DNA from: Ignatzschineria ureiclastica
GTDB taxonomy: Bacteria; Pseudomonadota; Gammaproteobacteria; Cardiobacteriales; Wohlfahrtiimonadaceae
DNA: 64,000 bases
Direction of reading: 5' to 3'
Assembly: GCF_003121845.1 (NCBI RefSeq)
Contig: NZ_QEWQ01000006.1
Location: 225,830 to 289,829 of the forward strand
This document shows, piece after piece, positions 26,096 to 34,162 of the stretch. Under the pieces are notes generated by a model. That model made no database searches and was not told where the DNA came from. It was given only the letters and a program-made list of their open reading frames with translations. A program made the translations under genes and the position numbers. Numbering within the stretch: the stretch's first letter is position 1; the number at the start of each line of letters is the position of its first letter.

Positions 26096-26572
26096 TTAAA
26101 AGTCGATCACAAGCTGTGCTCGATCAATATTAGATAGCGGAATCATTACGGGCTCTTCCGAAAACTGATTGTTTTCAAGGCGCATAGAGACAGAGAGATC
26201 TGTATCTGTGACAGCCAAGACTTTACCTTGGAATTTACGGCGATTATTAATCGCAGAACGTAATTGAAAAGCAATGAGTTGATCGGGGTATTCAGCAAAT
26301 TGTGCTGCATTAAAAAAGTATCGATCCAATCCTGGTGATGATACTTCAAGCGTGTAAGCCATCGTGATAGGGTCGTGGACATCTAAAAGTCCTGCTACTT
26401 GGTGACTGACGATTTCACAATCTTCAATACCAATACCATCTGCTTTATCGATATAGACGCGCAAAATAGCATTTTTAGTATTTGGATGAAATTCAATCCC
26501 CCATAACCGGTATCCTAATGCCTCTACGGAAGGTGTTAGGAGTTCTGTAAGATTGTAAGGATCTTTACGCAT
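26096..26572 (-). CDS. rimP: Ribosome maturation factor RimP
   Basis: Needed for 30S assembly. The 158-aa protein shows TELLTPSVEALGYRLWGIEFHP, ILRVYIDKADGIGIEDCEIVSHQVAGLLDVHDPI and YTLEVSSPGLDRYFFNAAQF, the core of the family. It heads the nusA operon and lies just downstream of the fMet tRNA and its terminator. Confidence 0.96.
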   Translation of the reverse strand: MRKDPYNLTELLTPSVEALGYRLWGIEFHPNTKNAILRVYIDKADGIGIEDCEIVSHQVAGLLDVHDPITMAYTLEVSSPGLDRYFFNAAQFAEYPDQLIAFQLRSAINNRRKFQGKVLAVTDTDLSVSMRLENNQFSEEPVMIPLSNIDRAQLVIDF

Positions 26573-26619
26573 ATAGGTGATAATGTTCCATTTAGGTTAA
26601 ATAAAATTTCGAGTATGCA

Positions 26620-26645
26620 AAAAGCCCGTTTAAAAACGGGCTTTT
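26620..26645 (-). terminator. Terminator after the initiator tRNA
   Basis: AAAAGCCCGTTT / AACGGGCTTTT on the minus strand. It separates the tRNA from rimP, so the nusA operon needs readthrough or a promoter within about 40 bp. Confidence 0.85.
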
Positions 26646-26654
26646 ATTATTATT

Positions 26655-26731
<77 letters not shown>

Positions 26732-26745
26732 TCAATGAAGTAGCT

Positions 26746-26773
26746 ATTATATACAGGAATCTGTTAAATGCAA
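26746..26773 (-). promoter_or_regulatory. Promoter of the initiator tRNA
   Basis: TTGCAT (26768-26773) and TATAAT (26746-26751) on the minus strand, 16-bp spacer; the start would lie a few bases upstream of the mature tRNA. The remaining 26774-27073 holds no gene I can support and includes the promoter region of the SMR pair. Confidence 0.75.
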
Positions 26774-27073
26774 ATATTATTTTATAAAAATAGATAAATA
26801 AGAGGCATTGTGTTGTTTTTAAAGGATCTATTTGATGATGTTTATAGGTGATTTTTGGCTGAATAGGATGAGGATAGAAAGATAGGGAGTGGATAAGATC
26901 GCATCTATTTTTGGAAATCATTTTTAATAGAGCTCTATTTTGTCGACTTTTTAGGATAAAACGCCGTAATAAGTCACAGAATCATCATTTTTACGGAATT
27001 AGAACAGATCAATTTAAAAAAAATGTGTAGAATGTTGTCATCAATTTATAAAGATCGTTGAGAAAGGGAGATT

Positions 27074-27430
27074 ATGCCGGCAGGATTTTTAATGGCGCTC
27101 GCCATCTGTTTTGAGGTACTCGGAACCGTCTGTATGAAGCTATCGAATGGATTTCACGAAGTGATACCTTCTCTCTTTATGCTTTTTTTCTATGGCCTTG
27201 GTTTTTTAGCTTTTGTAGCCTGCATTGCCCGTATTCAAATTTCGATCGCTTATGCACTTTGGACGGCAATTGGTATGGTGGCGATTTCACTTATCGATAT
27301 TGCTTTCTTTGATGCCCATATCTCCGGTCTTAAAATTGTAGCCTTTATCCTCATTAGTCTTGGCGTCATAGGTTTAACTTTTGAACCTCAACCCCGTAAT
27401 GTTGATCAGAAAAAGGATAAAAAAGCATGA
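27074..27430 (+). CDS. Small multidrug resistance (SMR) transporter subunit, first of a pair
   Basis: 118 aa, four membrane helices, with the essential membrane glutamate at residue 14 in ALAICFEVLGTVCMKLSNGF and the family motifs IARIQISIAYALWTAIGMVAISLID and GLKIVAFILISLGVIGL. SMR pumps export toxic cations or small metabolites by proton exchange. GGGAG precedes the ATG. The gene overlaps the next SMR gene by ATGA, so the two should form a heterodimer of the EbrAB/MdtIJ type. The charged Lys-rich tail lies after helix 4. Confidence 0.92.
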   Translation: MPAGFLMALAICFEVLGTVCMKLSNGFHEVIPSLFMLFFYGLGFLAFVACIARIQISIAYALWTAIGMVAISLIDIAFFDAHISGLKIVAFILISLGVIGLTFEPQPRNVDQKKDKKA

Positions 27431-27786
27431 GCACAGTCATTCATTTTATCGACAGTATTAACGTTTGGGTGCTGCTGATTTTTGCGATCTTTTGTAGTGC
27501 ATTTGCTACAACGAGTCTTAAATTTTTAGGCGGTGGGGCATCTAAATTGACTTTAGCCGGCGTTGTCATCGGTTATGCACTCTTTCTATTTCTCATCACA
27601 TTAGTGATGCGTCGTATTGATATGAGTATCGGTTATGCAGTATGGGCCGGGCTTTCGACGGTCTTAATGACGATTTCAGGAACGATCTTTTTCAAAGAAC
27701 ATCTTACTGTGCAGAAGATCATCAGCTTAACATTAGTAGTTCTCGGCGTTGTTTTACTCAATTTAGCGGATATGTCGATGACTTAA
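27427..27786 (+). CDS. SMR transporter subunit, second of a pair, lacking the key glutamate
   Basis: 119 aa, four helices, with MRRIDMSIGYAVWAGLSTVLMTISGTIFFKEHLTVQKIISLTLVVLGVVLLNL matching SMR proteins. In helix 1 the sequence AIFCSAFATTSLKF aligns with the usual AIxxEVxGTxxLKF, so the essential Glu is Ser24 here. The pump may rely on the partner's Glu14 alone. The gene overlaps the first subunit by four bases and ends before a strong terminator. Confidence 0.9.
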   Translation: MSTVIHFIDSINVWVLLIFAIFCSAFATTSLKFLGGGASKLTLAGVVIGYALFLFLITLVMRRIDMSIGYAVWAGLSTVLMTISGTIFFKEHLTVQKIISLTLVVLGVVLLNLADMSMT

Positions 27787-27814
27787 TCGCTTGTTATTCA
27801 TTGATGATTTGTAG

Positions 27815-27842
27815 AAAAGCCCAGAAATGTCTGGGCTTTTTA
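27815..27842 (+). terminator. Terminator of the SMR pair
   Basis: AAAAGCCCAGA / TCTGGGCTTTT with loop AATG and T tail. Confidence 0.85.
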
Positions 27843-27871
27843 TTGATATCTATTGTTGCTAGTGAGGTTAT

Positions 27872-28003
27872 TATCAGTAATATTGGTTCAAAATAAGCTT
27901 GTTTAAATGCCGGCGCATCGGTTGTAATAAGTAAGGAAGCCGTTCTATCCGGCATCTTGCAAGTGTTGTTTAAAACCATTTTTCTTAAACCAAATTTACT
28001 ATA
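27872..28003 (+). repeat. MITE-like dispersed repeat, copy 3 (short form)
   Basis: Starts TATCAGTAATATTGGTTC (one inserted C relative to copy 2) and ends CCAAATTTACTATA, about 132 bp. It has the same internal deletion as copy 2. It lies between the SMR terminator and the 3' end of a poxB paralogue, almost touching that stop codon. Confidence 0.8.
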
Positions 28004-28007
28004 TTTG

Positions 28008-29735
28008 TTATTTTTTAAGAAAGTTATCCTCTAATAGATCGATAAAATCTTCTCCTTGTCCTTCTAAAATAGCCTTGGTGCCATACAGTGCCATGTGTTC
28101 ATAGTTTGCCACTGTTGCATGCGGTGGAAAGATTAACTCTAATCGACTGCTGTGAACATCTAAAAGTGCAGGACCTTCGTGGGCTAAGAACGCTTGCACT
28201 GTTGCCTCTAATGTATGTGGATTCGTAGCGCTAAAGCCTTTAAGGCCTATAGCCTCAGCCATTTTAGCGAAGTCGGGATTTTGTAGTTCTGTATAGTGAT
28301 TCACTAATCCTTCAGCTTTCATCTCAAGTTCTACAAAATCGAGCGTCCCATTATTCAAAATCACTATTTTAAGGGGGAGTTTTTCCTGAACAATGGTCAA
28401 TAGATCGCCCATCAGCATTGTTAACCCTCCATCACCACAGAGAGCAATGACTTGTCTATGAGGATAGGCTTTTTGTAATCCAATCGCTTGTGGCATCGCA
28501 TTTGCCATCGTGCCATGTTTGAGTGAAATCAGTGTCCGGCGAGTCCCTTCAATCGCAAAATGGCGCAGTAACCAGACAGTAGCTGAACCGCCATCTGCCG
28601 TTGCTAGGGCATCTTTATCGGCATATTGACTGATAAGGGATGTTAAATATTGCGGGTGAATTAAGCCATCATCGCCGGCGATAACCTTCTTATTGAGATG
28701 ATCTTTCGTTTTTTGATAGAGTGTTTGATACGTTTTGAGGAAATGATCTTCGGTTTTAGCCGTCAATTGAGGAAGTAGGGCGGTGATAGTTTCGCGAATA
28801 TGACCTATTACACCTAAGGTGATTGGGAAGCGCAGACCAAGCTTATCAGGATCGATATCCACTTGAATAATTTTGGCATTCTTAGGATAAAATTGGGACC
28901 ACGCAAAATCGGCTCCTAAGATCAGAAGCAGATCGCAATGCTCAATCATCTCATAACCTGAGCGTATCCCCATCATACCAGTCATCCCTACATTGTAAGG
29001 ATTATCCCCCTCTACAAAATCTTTTGCATGAGAGGTATGAGCAATGGGTGCTTTGAGTTTTTCGGCAAGGGCTAAGAGTTCAGGTTTCGCATCTGCACAG
29101 CCTGCGCCGGCGTAAATTCCGATATTTTGATATTGATTGAGTAGTTCAGCAATCTTTGCAATTTCTCGATCTTTCGGTCGAACGAGCGGTTGTTCTGGAA
29201 TATAGAGTTGAGATACCAATGGATCTTCTACTTCTGCTGCACTGATATCTGAGGGAAGAATAACCACCGCTAATCCCCGTTTACTAAGCGCAGCATGACA
29301 GGCTCGAGTCACAATGGCTTTAGCATCGCCGGGATGAGTGACTATTTCACAAAATACCGAACAACCTTGGTAGATTGGTGCATAATCCACTTCTTGTGGA
29401 AAGTTCGTACCAAGGACATGAGTGGGGAGTTGGCTAGCAATTAATACAACAGGTGCACCATTGCGGTGACTTTCATAAAGACCATTGATAAAGTGTAAGC
29501 TACCGGGACCACAAGAGCCTGCACAAGCAGTTAAACGCTCACTAATCAGTGCTTCGGCACCGGCAGCAAATCCGCCTGCTTCTTCATGGCGCATATGTAC
29601 CCATTCAATATCGGTATGAAAGCGCATCGCATTAGTGACTTCATTGAGGGTATCTCCGACAACCCCATAACAACGTTTTACACCAAAATTTTCTAAAGTT
29701 TCTACGACAATCTGGGCGACTTTTTTGTGAGACAT
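28008..29735 (-). CDS. poxB: Pyruvate oxidase (PoxB-like), downstream paralogue
   Basis: Thiamine-diphosphate and FAD enzyme that oxidises pyruvate to acetate and CO2 and passes electrons to quinone at the membrane. 575 aa from the ATG at 29735 (AAAGGA upstream), giving the same length and start as its neighbour. It has RHEEAGGFAAGAEA with the catalytic Glu, AGSCGPGSLHFINGLYE, the ThDP motif CGDGGLTMLMGDLLTIVQEKLPLKIVILNN, and a C-terminal YGTKAILEGQGEDFIDLLEDNFLKK like the lipid-binding end of E. coli PoxB. It is a tandem copy of the next gene, about three-quarters identical by eye. Confidence 0.85.
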   Translation of the reverse strand: MSHKKVAQIVVETLENFGVKRCYGVVGDTLNEVTNAMRFHTDIEWVHMRHEEAGGFAAGAEALISERLTACAGSCGPGSLHFINGLYESHRNGAPVVLIASQLPTHVLGTNFPQEVDYAPIYQGCSVFCEIVTHPGDAKAIVTRACHAALSKRGLAVVILPSDISAAEVEDPLVSQLYIPEQPLVRPKDREIAKIAELLNQYQNIGIYAGAGCADAKPELLALAEKLKAPIAHTSHAKDFVEGDNPYNVGMTGMMGIRSGYEMIEHCDLLLILGADFAWSQFYPKNAKIIQVDIDPDKLGLRFPITLGVIGHIRETITALLPQLTAKTEDHFLKTYQTLYQKTKDHLNKKVIAGDDGLIHPQYLTSLISQYADKDALATADGGSATVWLLRHFAIEGTRRTLISLKHGTMANAMPQAIGLQKAYPHRQVIALCGDGGLTMLMGDLLTIVQEKLPLKIVILNNGTLDFVELEMKAEGLVNHYTELQNPDFAKMAEAIGLKGFSATNPHTLEATVQAFLAHEGPALLDVHSSRLELIFPPHATVANYEHMALYGTKAILEGQGEDFIDLLEDNFLKK

Positions 29736-29958
29736 ATTAGTATCCTTTTGTTGATCAGGATCTTCATCACCCGTCTTCCTGACGGATACTTCATCCTTGA
29801 GTACTCTTAATGGGATGAACAATCCGAGATAAAAGAGACCCCAATGGGCAAAGATTCTTATCTGATCTACTGCATCATCGGGGTTCGTTCATTGATGAAA
29901 GGTTATTTGATTAAACCTTATCGATCTATTTCATCGATAGATTTCTTCATATTAATGA

Positions 29959-31686
29959 TTATTTCTTGATGAAGTTGTCTTTAAGCATATCAATGAAAGT
30001 ATGACCCTCACCTCCTAAGATAGCTTTAGTACCATAGAGTGCCATATTTTCGAAGTTACTAAATTCAGGGTGTGGCGGCCAGATTAATTCTAAACGATTG
30101 ACGTAGACATCTAAGACCGCAGGGCCATCAAAGGCTAAGAAGTTTTTCACAGTCTCTTCTAAGGTATGTGAATCTTTTGCTGAGAAACCTTTAATGCCGA
30201 CAGATTCTGCAACTTTAGCAAAATCAGGATTTTGGAGATCGGTATAACTATTGACAATCCCTTCAGCTTTCATCTCAAGTTCGACAAAGTCGAGCGTACT
30301 ATTATTGAGAATCACCACTTTAAGAGGAATCTTCTCCTGCACCAGTGTTAAGAGATCGCCCATTAACATCGCAAAACCACCATCACCGGAGAGAGAGATT
30401 ACTTGGCGTGTTGGATAGGCTTTCTGAAGACCAATCGCCTGAGACATTGCATTGGCCATTGTGCCATGTTTCATAGAGAGTAGTGTTCGGCGTTTACCAT
30501 TCGTATGGAAATGGCGTAAAGACCAAGCCATTGCTGACCCTGTATCTGCGGTTAAAAGGGCATCTTCATCAGCATATTGACTGAGTAGCTCTGTGAGATA
30601 TTGCGGATGAATCAGATCATGATCGTGAGCGATAGCTTTCTCATTGAGTTTCTCCATCGCTTTTTTGTGCATCTCGGTATAGGTGTGGAGAAATTCTGTG
30701 GATTCTCGCTGATGTAGATAAGGGAGCAGGGCATTGATGGTATCTTTGACATTACCAATTACCCCTAATTCGATTGCATGACGAAGGCCGAGTTTTTTAG
30801 GATCAATATCCACTTGAATAATTTTGGCGTGCTTTGGATAAAATTGAGACCAAGCAAAATCTGCACCAAGGATTAAGAGCGTATCGCAATGCATCAGCAT
30901 CTCATAACCTGATTTAACGCCCAACATTCCGGTCATGCCTACATTGTAAGGATTATCCCACTCAACAAAATCTTTCGCGCGAGAGGTATGAGCCATGGGG
31001 GCATTGAGCTTTTCACATAGCGCTAATACTTCATCTCTTGCATCTTCACAGCCTGCACCGGCATAAATTCCGATTTTACCATCGGCATTAAGGAGTGCTG
31101 CCATTGCTTGAATTTCATCATCTTGCGGACGAACCACAGGGTTTTTAGGTTGATACTGTTGTAATACTGGGGCATCTTCTACTTCTGTTGCACTGATATC
31201 AGAAGGTAGAATGACAACCGCAACTCCTTTCTCTGTAATTGCCGCTTGGCAAGCGCTCATTAAGATCCGTTTGGCTTCCTGCGCGTTTGTGACAGTTTCA
31301 CAGAAGACAGAACATGTTTTATAGATAGGTGTGTAATCTACCTCTTGCGGGAAATTGGTGCCAAGGACATTAGTCGGTAATTGACTAGCGATAAGGACAA
31401 CAGGGGAACCGTTACGATGACTCTCAAAAAGGCCATTGATAAAATGTAAGCTACCAGGACCACAAGAGCCTGCACAGGCAGTAAGATTCTTGGTCATAAA
31501 TGCTTCTGCACCAGCGGCAAAACCACCTGCTTCTTCATGACGCATATGCACCCACTCAATTTTACTATGGTAGCGCATTGCATCTGTTACTTCATTAAGG
31601 GTATCACCGACCACCCCATAACACCGTTTAACCCCAAAGTTTTCTAATGTTTCTACCACAATTCGGGCAACTTTTTTCTTAGCCAT
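29959..31686 (-). CDS. poxB: Pyruvate oxidase (PoxB-like), upstream paralogue
   Basis: 575 aa, same architecture: RHEEAGGFAAGAEAF, AGSCGPGSLHFINGLFESHRNG, VGMTGMLGVKSGYEM, SGDGGFAMLMGDLLTLVQEKIPLKVVILNN and the C-terminal YGTKAILGGEGHTFIDMLKDNFIKK. GGGAG precedes the start. The two copies differ along their whole length, so the duplication is not recent and both frames have been kept. The 135-bp gap between them holds no gene. Acetolactate synthase is less likely, given the PoxB-like C-terminus. Confidence 0.87.
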   Translation of the reverse strand: MAKKKVARIVVETLENFGVKRCYGVVGDTLNEVTDAMRYHSKIEWVHMRHEEAGGFAAGAEAFMTKNLTACAGSCGPGSLHFINGLFESHRNGSPVVLIASQLPTNVLGTNFPQEVDYTPIYKTCSVFCETVTNAQEAKRILMSACQAAITEKGVAVVILPSDISATEVEDAPVLQQYQPKNPVVRPQDDEIQAMAALLNADGKIGIYAGAGCEDARDEVLALCEKLNAPMAHTSRAKDFVEWDNPYNVGMTGMLGVKSGYEMLMHCDTLLILGADFAWSQFYPKHAKIIQVDIDPKKLGLRHAIELGVIGNVKDTINALLPYLHQRESTEFLHTYTEMHKKAMEKLNEKAIAHDHDLIHPQYLTELLSQYADEDALLTADTGSAMAWSLRHFHTNGKRRTLLSMKHGTMANAMSQAIGLQKAYPTRQVISLSGDGGFAMLMGDLLTLVQEKIPLKVVILNNSTLDFVELEMKAEGIVNSYTDLQNPDFAKVAESVGIKGFSAKDSHTLEETVKNFLAFDGPAVLDVYVNRLELIWPPHPEFSNFENMALYGTKAILGGEGHTFIDMLKDNFIKK

Positions 31687-32118
31687 TGTCTACTCCCATA
31701 ATTTTAGTCAAATGATAAGATGTCATCATCTTAAACAGATTCTATTATAGGGGAATCACTTATTTTTATAAATAATAATCATTTAATGTAAATAAATTAA
31801 TATAAATAAATATATCCACATATATCCACATCAACAGATGCTAATCAACCAATATGAACCCTTCTCTATGGGCTATATCTATGATTTTTTATGGATCGAT
31901 CATAAGTGTGCTCGGCTACAAATCAAAAAGATGATGGCAAGCTAAATTGGATCTACTCTCTATTTTACCATCACCTAATCCATTGTTATCATTTGTTTTA
32001 TTAATGATAGGTCTATTTTTAGAAAATCATTACGATAGAGAGGGAGAGTTTAAATATTTGAAACTTGATCATAAAAATTGAATGTTTGAATCATCAATGT
32101 TAGATGACTTAAACGCGC
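31687..32118. other. Intergenic region between poxB and queE
   Basis: No gene. A TATAAT on the minus strand (31744-31749) could be the -10 of the upstream poxB, but I find no good -35. It contains a short tandem ATATCCACAT pair (about 31806-31828) and the inverted words TATCATT / AATGATA (about 31987-32008). Confidence 0.4.
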
Positions 32119-32841
32119 CTAAACGCCTCGGCGATTTCCCCAGAGCAGGGCATGTAGTTGGGGTAATACACGAACATTTTTGAGAGTGGTCGATTGCATC
32201 ACTTGATCGACTAGCTGCCGATACTTTTGGAGTAGATAGTAAGCTGTCGCAGTTTCATCTTCATCCTCTAATTGATCATTTCCTACTTGTAGATAGAGGG
32301 GAATATCCGGATAAAGCTGGTAGATCTCCTCGGCATAGCGTAGATCCTCATCATTAAAAATCACAACCTTAAGGGAGATATTCCGTCCTCTTAATTGCTG
32401 AATTATTTCAGTTAATAAGGGAAAATTGGTGATCATTTCACTTGAGGGTGGTTTAGGGGAGAGGGTGACCTCATCAATTTCTAAAAGCGCCTCATTCCAA
32501 TGAGATCCTTGAGTTTCAATCGCAACTTTAAAACCTGCCTGATGGAGCAAATTCACCAATTGATCTAATCCCTTAAAGAGCGCCGGATTACCGCCACTAA
32601 TGGTAATATGATCTACACGATTGTGTTGTAAATGATCTTGTTGCAATGCAATGAGTGCGGCCAATATCTCTTCACTATTCATTAAAGTGGGTTTGACCGA
32701 TCCATCCCAAGTGAATTTCGAATCGCACCAAACACATTGATAGTCGCAGGCAGCAAAACGAACAAAGCAAGTTTTGCGCCCAATGACCATTCCCTCACCT
32801 TGAACCGTCGGGCCAAAAATCTCTAATACCGGGAAATTCAT
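32119..32841 (-). CDS. queE: 7-carboxy-7-deazaguanine synthase (radical SAM)
   Basis: Converts carboxy-tetrahydropterin to 7-carboxy-7-deazaguanine, the second queuosine-pathway step after QueD. 240 aa from the ATG at 32841, which follows GGAGG and overlaps the queD stop by ATGA; the longer frame upstream lies in queD. Motifs: NFPVLEIFGPTVQGEGMVIGR, the iron-sulfur CDYQCVWCD (C-x3-C-x2-C), ISGGNPALF and SPKPPSSEM. Confidence 0.94.
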   Translation of the reverse strand: MNFPVLEIFGPTVQGEGMVIGRKTCFVRFAACDYQCVWCDSKFTWDGSVKPTLMNSEEILAALIALQQDHLQHNRVDHITISGGNPALFKGLDQLVNLLHQAGFKVAIETQGSHWNEALLEIDEVTLSPKPPSSEMITNFPLLTEIIQQLRGRNISLKVVIFNDEDLRYAEEIYQLYPDIPLYLQVGNDQLEDEDETATAYYLLQKYRQLVDQVMQSTTLKNVRVLPQLHALLWGNRRGV

Positions 32842-33263
32842 ATAAAATCCTCCGCTTTGGGTCGATAGCAGACATAGCTTGTCGGTGTTTCGCGCACTAA
32901 GACTTGGAGGCAACGGGGCTGGTGGGGAAGGGTATTTAGATGATCTTGTATTCGTCGCCAAATCGCTTCGGTGACTACTTCGGTGGATGGTGGGCGCGTA
33001 CTAAAATCCTCATGGTTATTGAGTAGAGTGTGATCATAGGGGGCATGAACAAGCTTTTTAATCAGCTGAAAATTCACTAAAAAACCACACTCATCCAGCG
33101 CATCTCCGACAATTGTGATATTGGCAAAATAGGTATGGCCATGAATTTGTTGGCAGATGCCAGCGGATGGATCTGGAATATGGTGCGCTGCCGCAAAATG
33201 AAGATCCTTATTTAGCTCATAACGAAAAGGATGGGCCGGCGTTGGGTAGAATTGCTGTAACAT
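32838..33263 (-). CDS. queD: 6-carboxy-5,6,7,8-tetrahydropterin synthase
   Basis: Turns dihydroneopterin triphosphate into carboxy-tetrahydropterin. The 141-aa protein has the zinc histidines and catalytic Cys in FAAAHHIPDPSAGICQQIHGHTYFANI (residues 28-54) and the C-terminal VLVRETPTSYVCYRP. It lies one base after the queC stop and overlaps queE by four bases, all under one riboswitch. Confidence 0.95.
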   Translation of the reverse strand: MLQQFYPTPAHPFRYELNKDLHFAAAHHIPDPSAGICQQIHGHTYFANITIVGDALDECGFLVNFQLIKKLVHAPYDHTLLNNHEDFSTRPPSTEVVTEAIWRRIQDHLNTLPHQPRCLQVLVRETPTSYVCYRPKAEDFI

Positions 33264-33264
33264 C

Positions 33265-33918
33265 TTATTCCCCCTTTTCCGCTAAATAAGCCTCTAATCC
33301 TTTCTGCCGTAAAATACAGGCCGGGCAAACACCGCAACCAGAAGCCGGAATCCCTTCATAACAAGTCAGTGTTTTTTGTTGAATATAATCAAAAGCGCCT
33401 AATTGATCAGAGAGCGCCCATACCTCTTTTTTATCTAACCACATTAAAGGTGTATGAATTTGAAAATCGGCCTCCATTGCCAAATTTAATGTGACATTGA
33501 GGGATTTTACAAAATTATCTCGGCAGTCAGGATAACCACTGAAATCGGTTTGGCTGACGCCCACAATAATATGTTGAGCTTCTCTCTGATAAGCGACCAT
33601 TGCTGCAATAGAGAAGAAGAGATGATTACGGCCGGGAACAAAAGTTGAAGGTAATTCTCCCTCTTTCTGTTCGATGTTGACTTGATTGCTGGTTAAAGCA
33701 TTTTGCGTGAGTTTAGAGAAGAGATCGAGTTGGAAAGGAAGCCATTCTACGCCAAGCTCTTTGGCAATCGCTTTAGCATGTTGCACCTCTTGCTGGTGGC
33801 GTTGTCCGTAATCGAACGTTAAAGCAATAACTTCTTGGAATCTCTCTTTTGCCCAGAAAAGGCAAGTAGTGCTATCTTGACCGCCGCTAAATACGACGAT
33901 TGCTCGCTGCTGTTTCAC
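33265..33918 (-). CDS. queC: 7-cyano-7-deazaguanine synthase
   Basis: ATP-dependent step from carboxydeazaguanine to preQ0. The 217-aa protein has the PP-loop [16 protein letters not shown] at residues 8-23 and the C-terminal zinc cluster ending [14 protein letters not shown]. First gene of queC-queD-queE. The start is GTG- or ATG-proximal: GTGAAACAG follows ATG in the 5' end, and GGAG lies 4-8 bases upstream, overlapping the tail of the preQ1 aptamer. Confidence 0.95.
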   Translation of the reverse strand: MKQQRAIVVFSGGQDSTTCLFWAKERFQEVIALTFDYGQRHQQEVQHAKAIAKELGVEWLPFQLDLFSKLTQNALTSNQVNIEQKEGELPSTFVPGRNHLFFSIAAMVAYQREAQHIIVGVSQTDFSGYPDCRDNFVKSLNVTLNLAMEADFQIHTPLMWLDKKEVWALSDQLGAFDYIQQKTLTCYEGIPASGCGVCPACILRQKGLEAYLAEKGE

Positions 33919-33928
33919 ATGAATCTCC

Positions 33929-33962
33929 TTAGTTTTTTATAGAGGGTTGCGCTAGAACCTCT
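33929..33962 (-). promoter_or_regulatory. preQ1-I riboswitch of queCDE
   Basis: On the minus strand the P1 stem AGAGG / CCTCT encloses TTCTAGCGCAAC and is followed by ATAAAAAACTAA and directly by GGAG. This is nearly the Bacillus subtilis queC aptamer consensus. The aptamer tail abuts the Shine-Dalgarno, so ligand binding would hide it. Confidence 0.93.
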
Positions 33963-34091
33963 TCAATAGCGTCGCAAAAGTATAGCAAAATTAAAAAAAG
34001 AAGCTAAAGGGAAATAGAATTTTTTACAAATAACATTTACATTTCTGAAAATATTAATTTAATAATCAATCTATTAGCTTGATTTTTATAG

Positions 34092-34119
34092 TAAAAAAAC
34101 CTCGGAAAATTCCGAGGTT
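34092..34119 (-). terminator. Terminator of abgT
   Basis: On the minus strand AACCTCGGAA / TTCCGAGGTT is followed by TTTTTTA. It separates abgT from the que operon. Confidence 0.85.
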
Positions 34120-34162
34120 CTATCAATTGATTAGATCTTATATCAAATAGGTGATCCGATGA

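Noticed and set aside
26774-27073. Guanidine riboswitch before the SMR pair
   Set aside because: ACGG words occur near 26990 but the paired mini-ykkC hairpins are not there.
32842-32961. N-terminal extension of QueE
   Set aside because: It lies in queD; the start at 32841 has GGAGG and an ATGA overlap.
33906-33921. Third parS-like word at the queC start
   Set aside because: TGTTTCACATGAATCT has three mismatches to the consensus and is explained by the queC start codon region.
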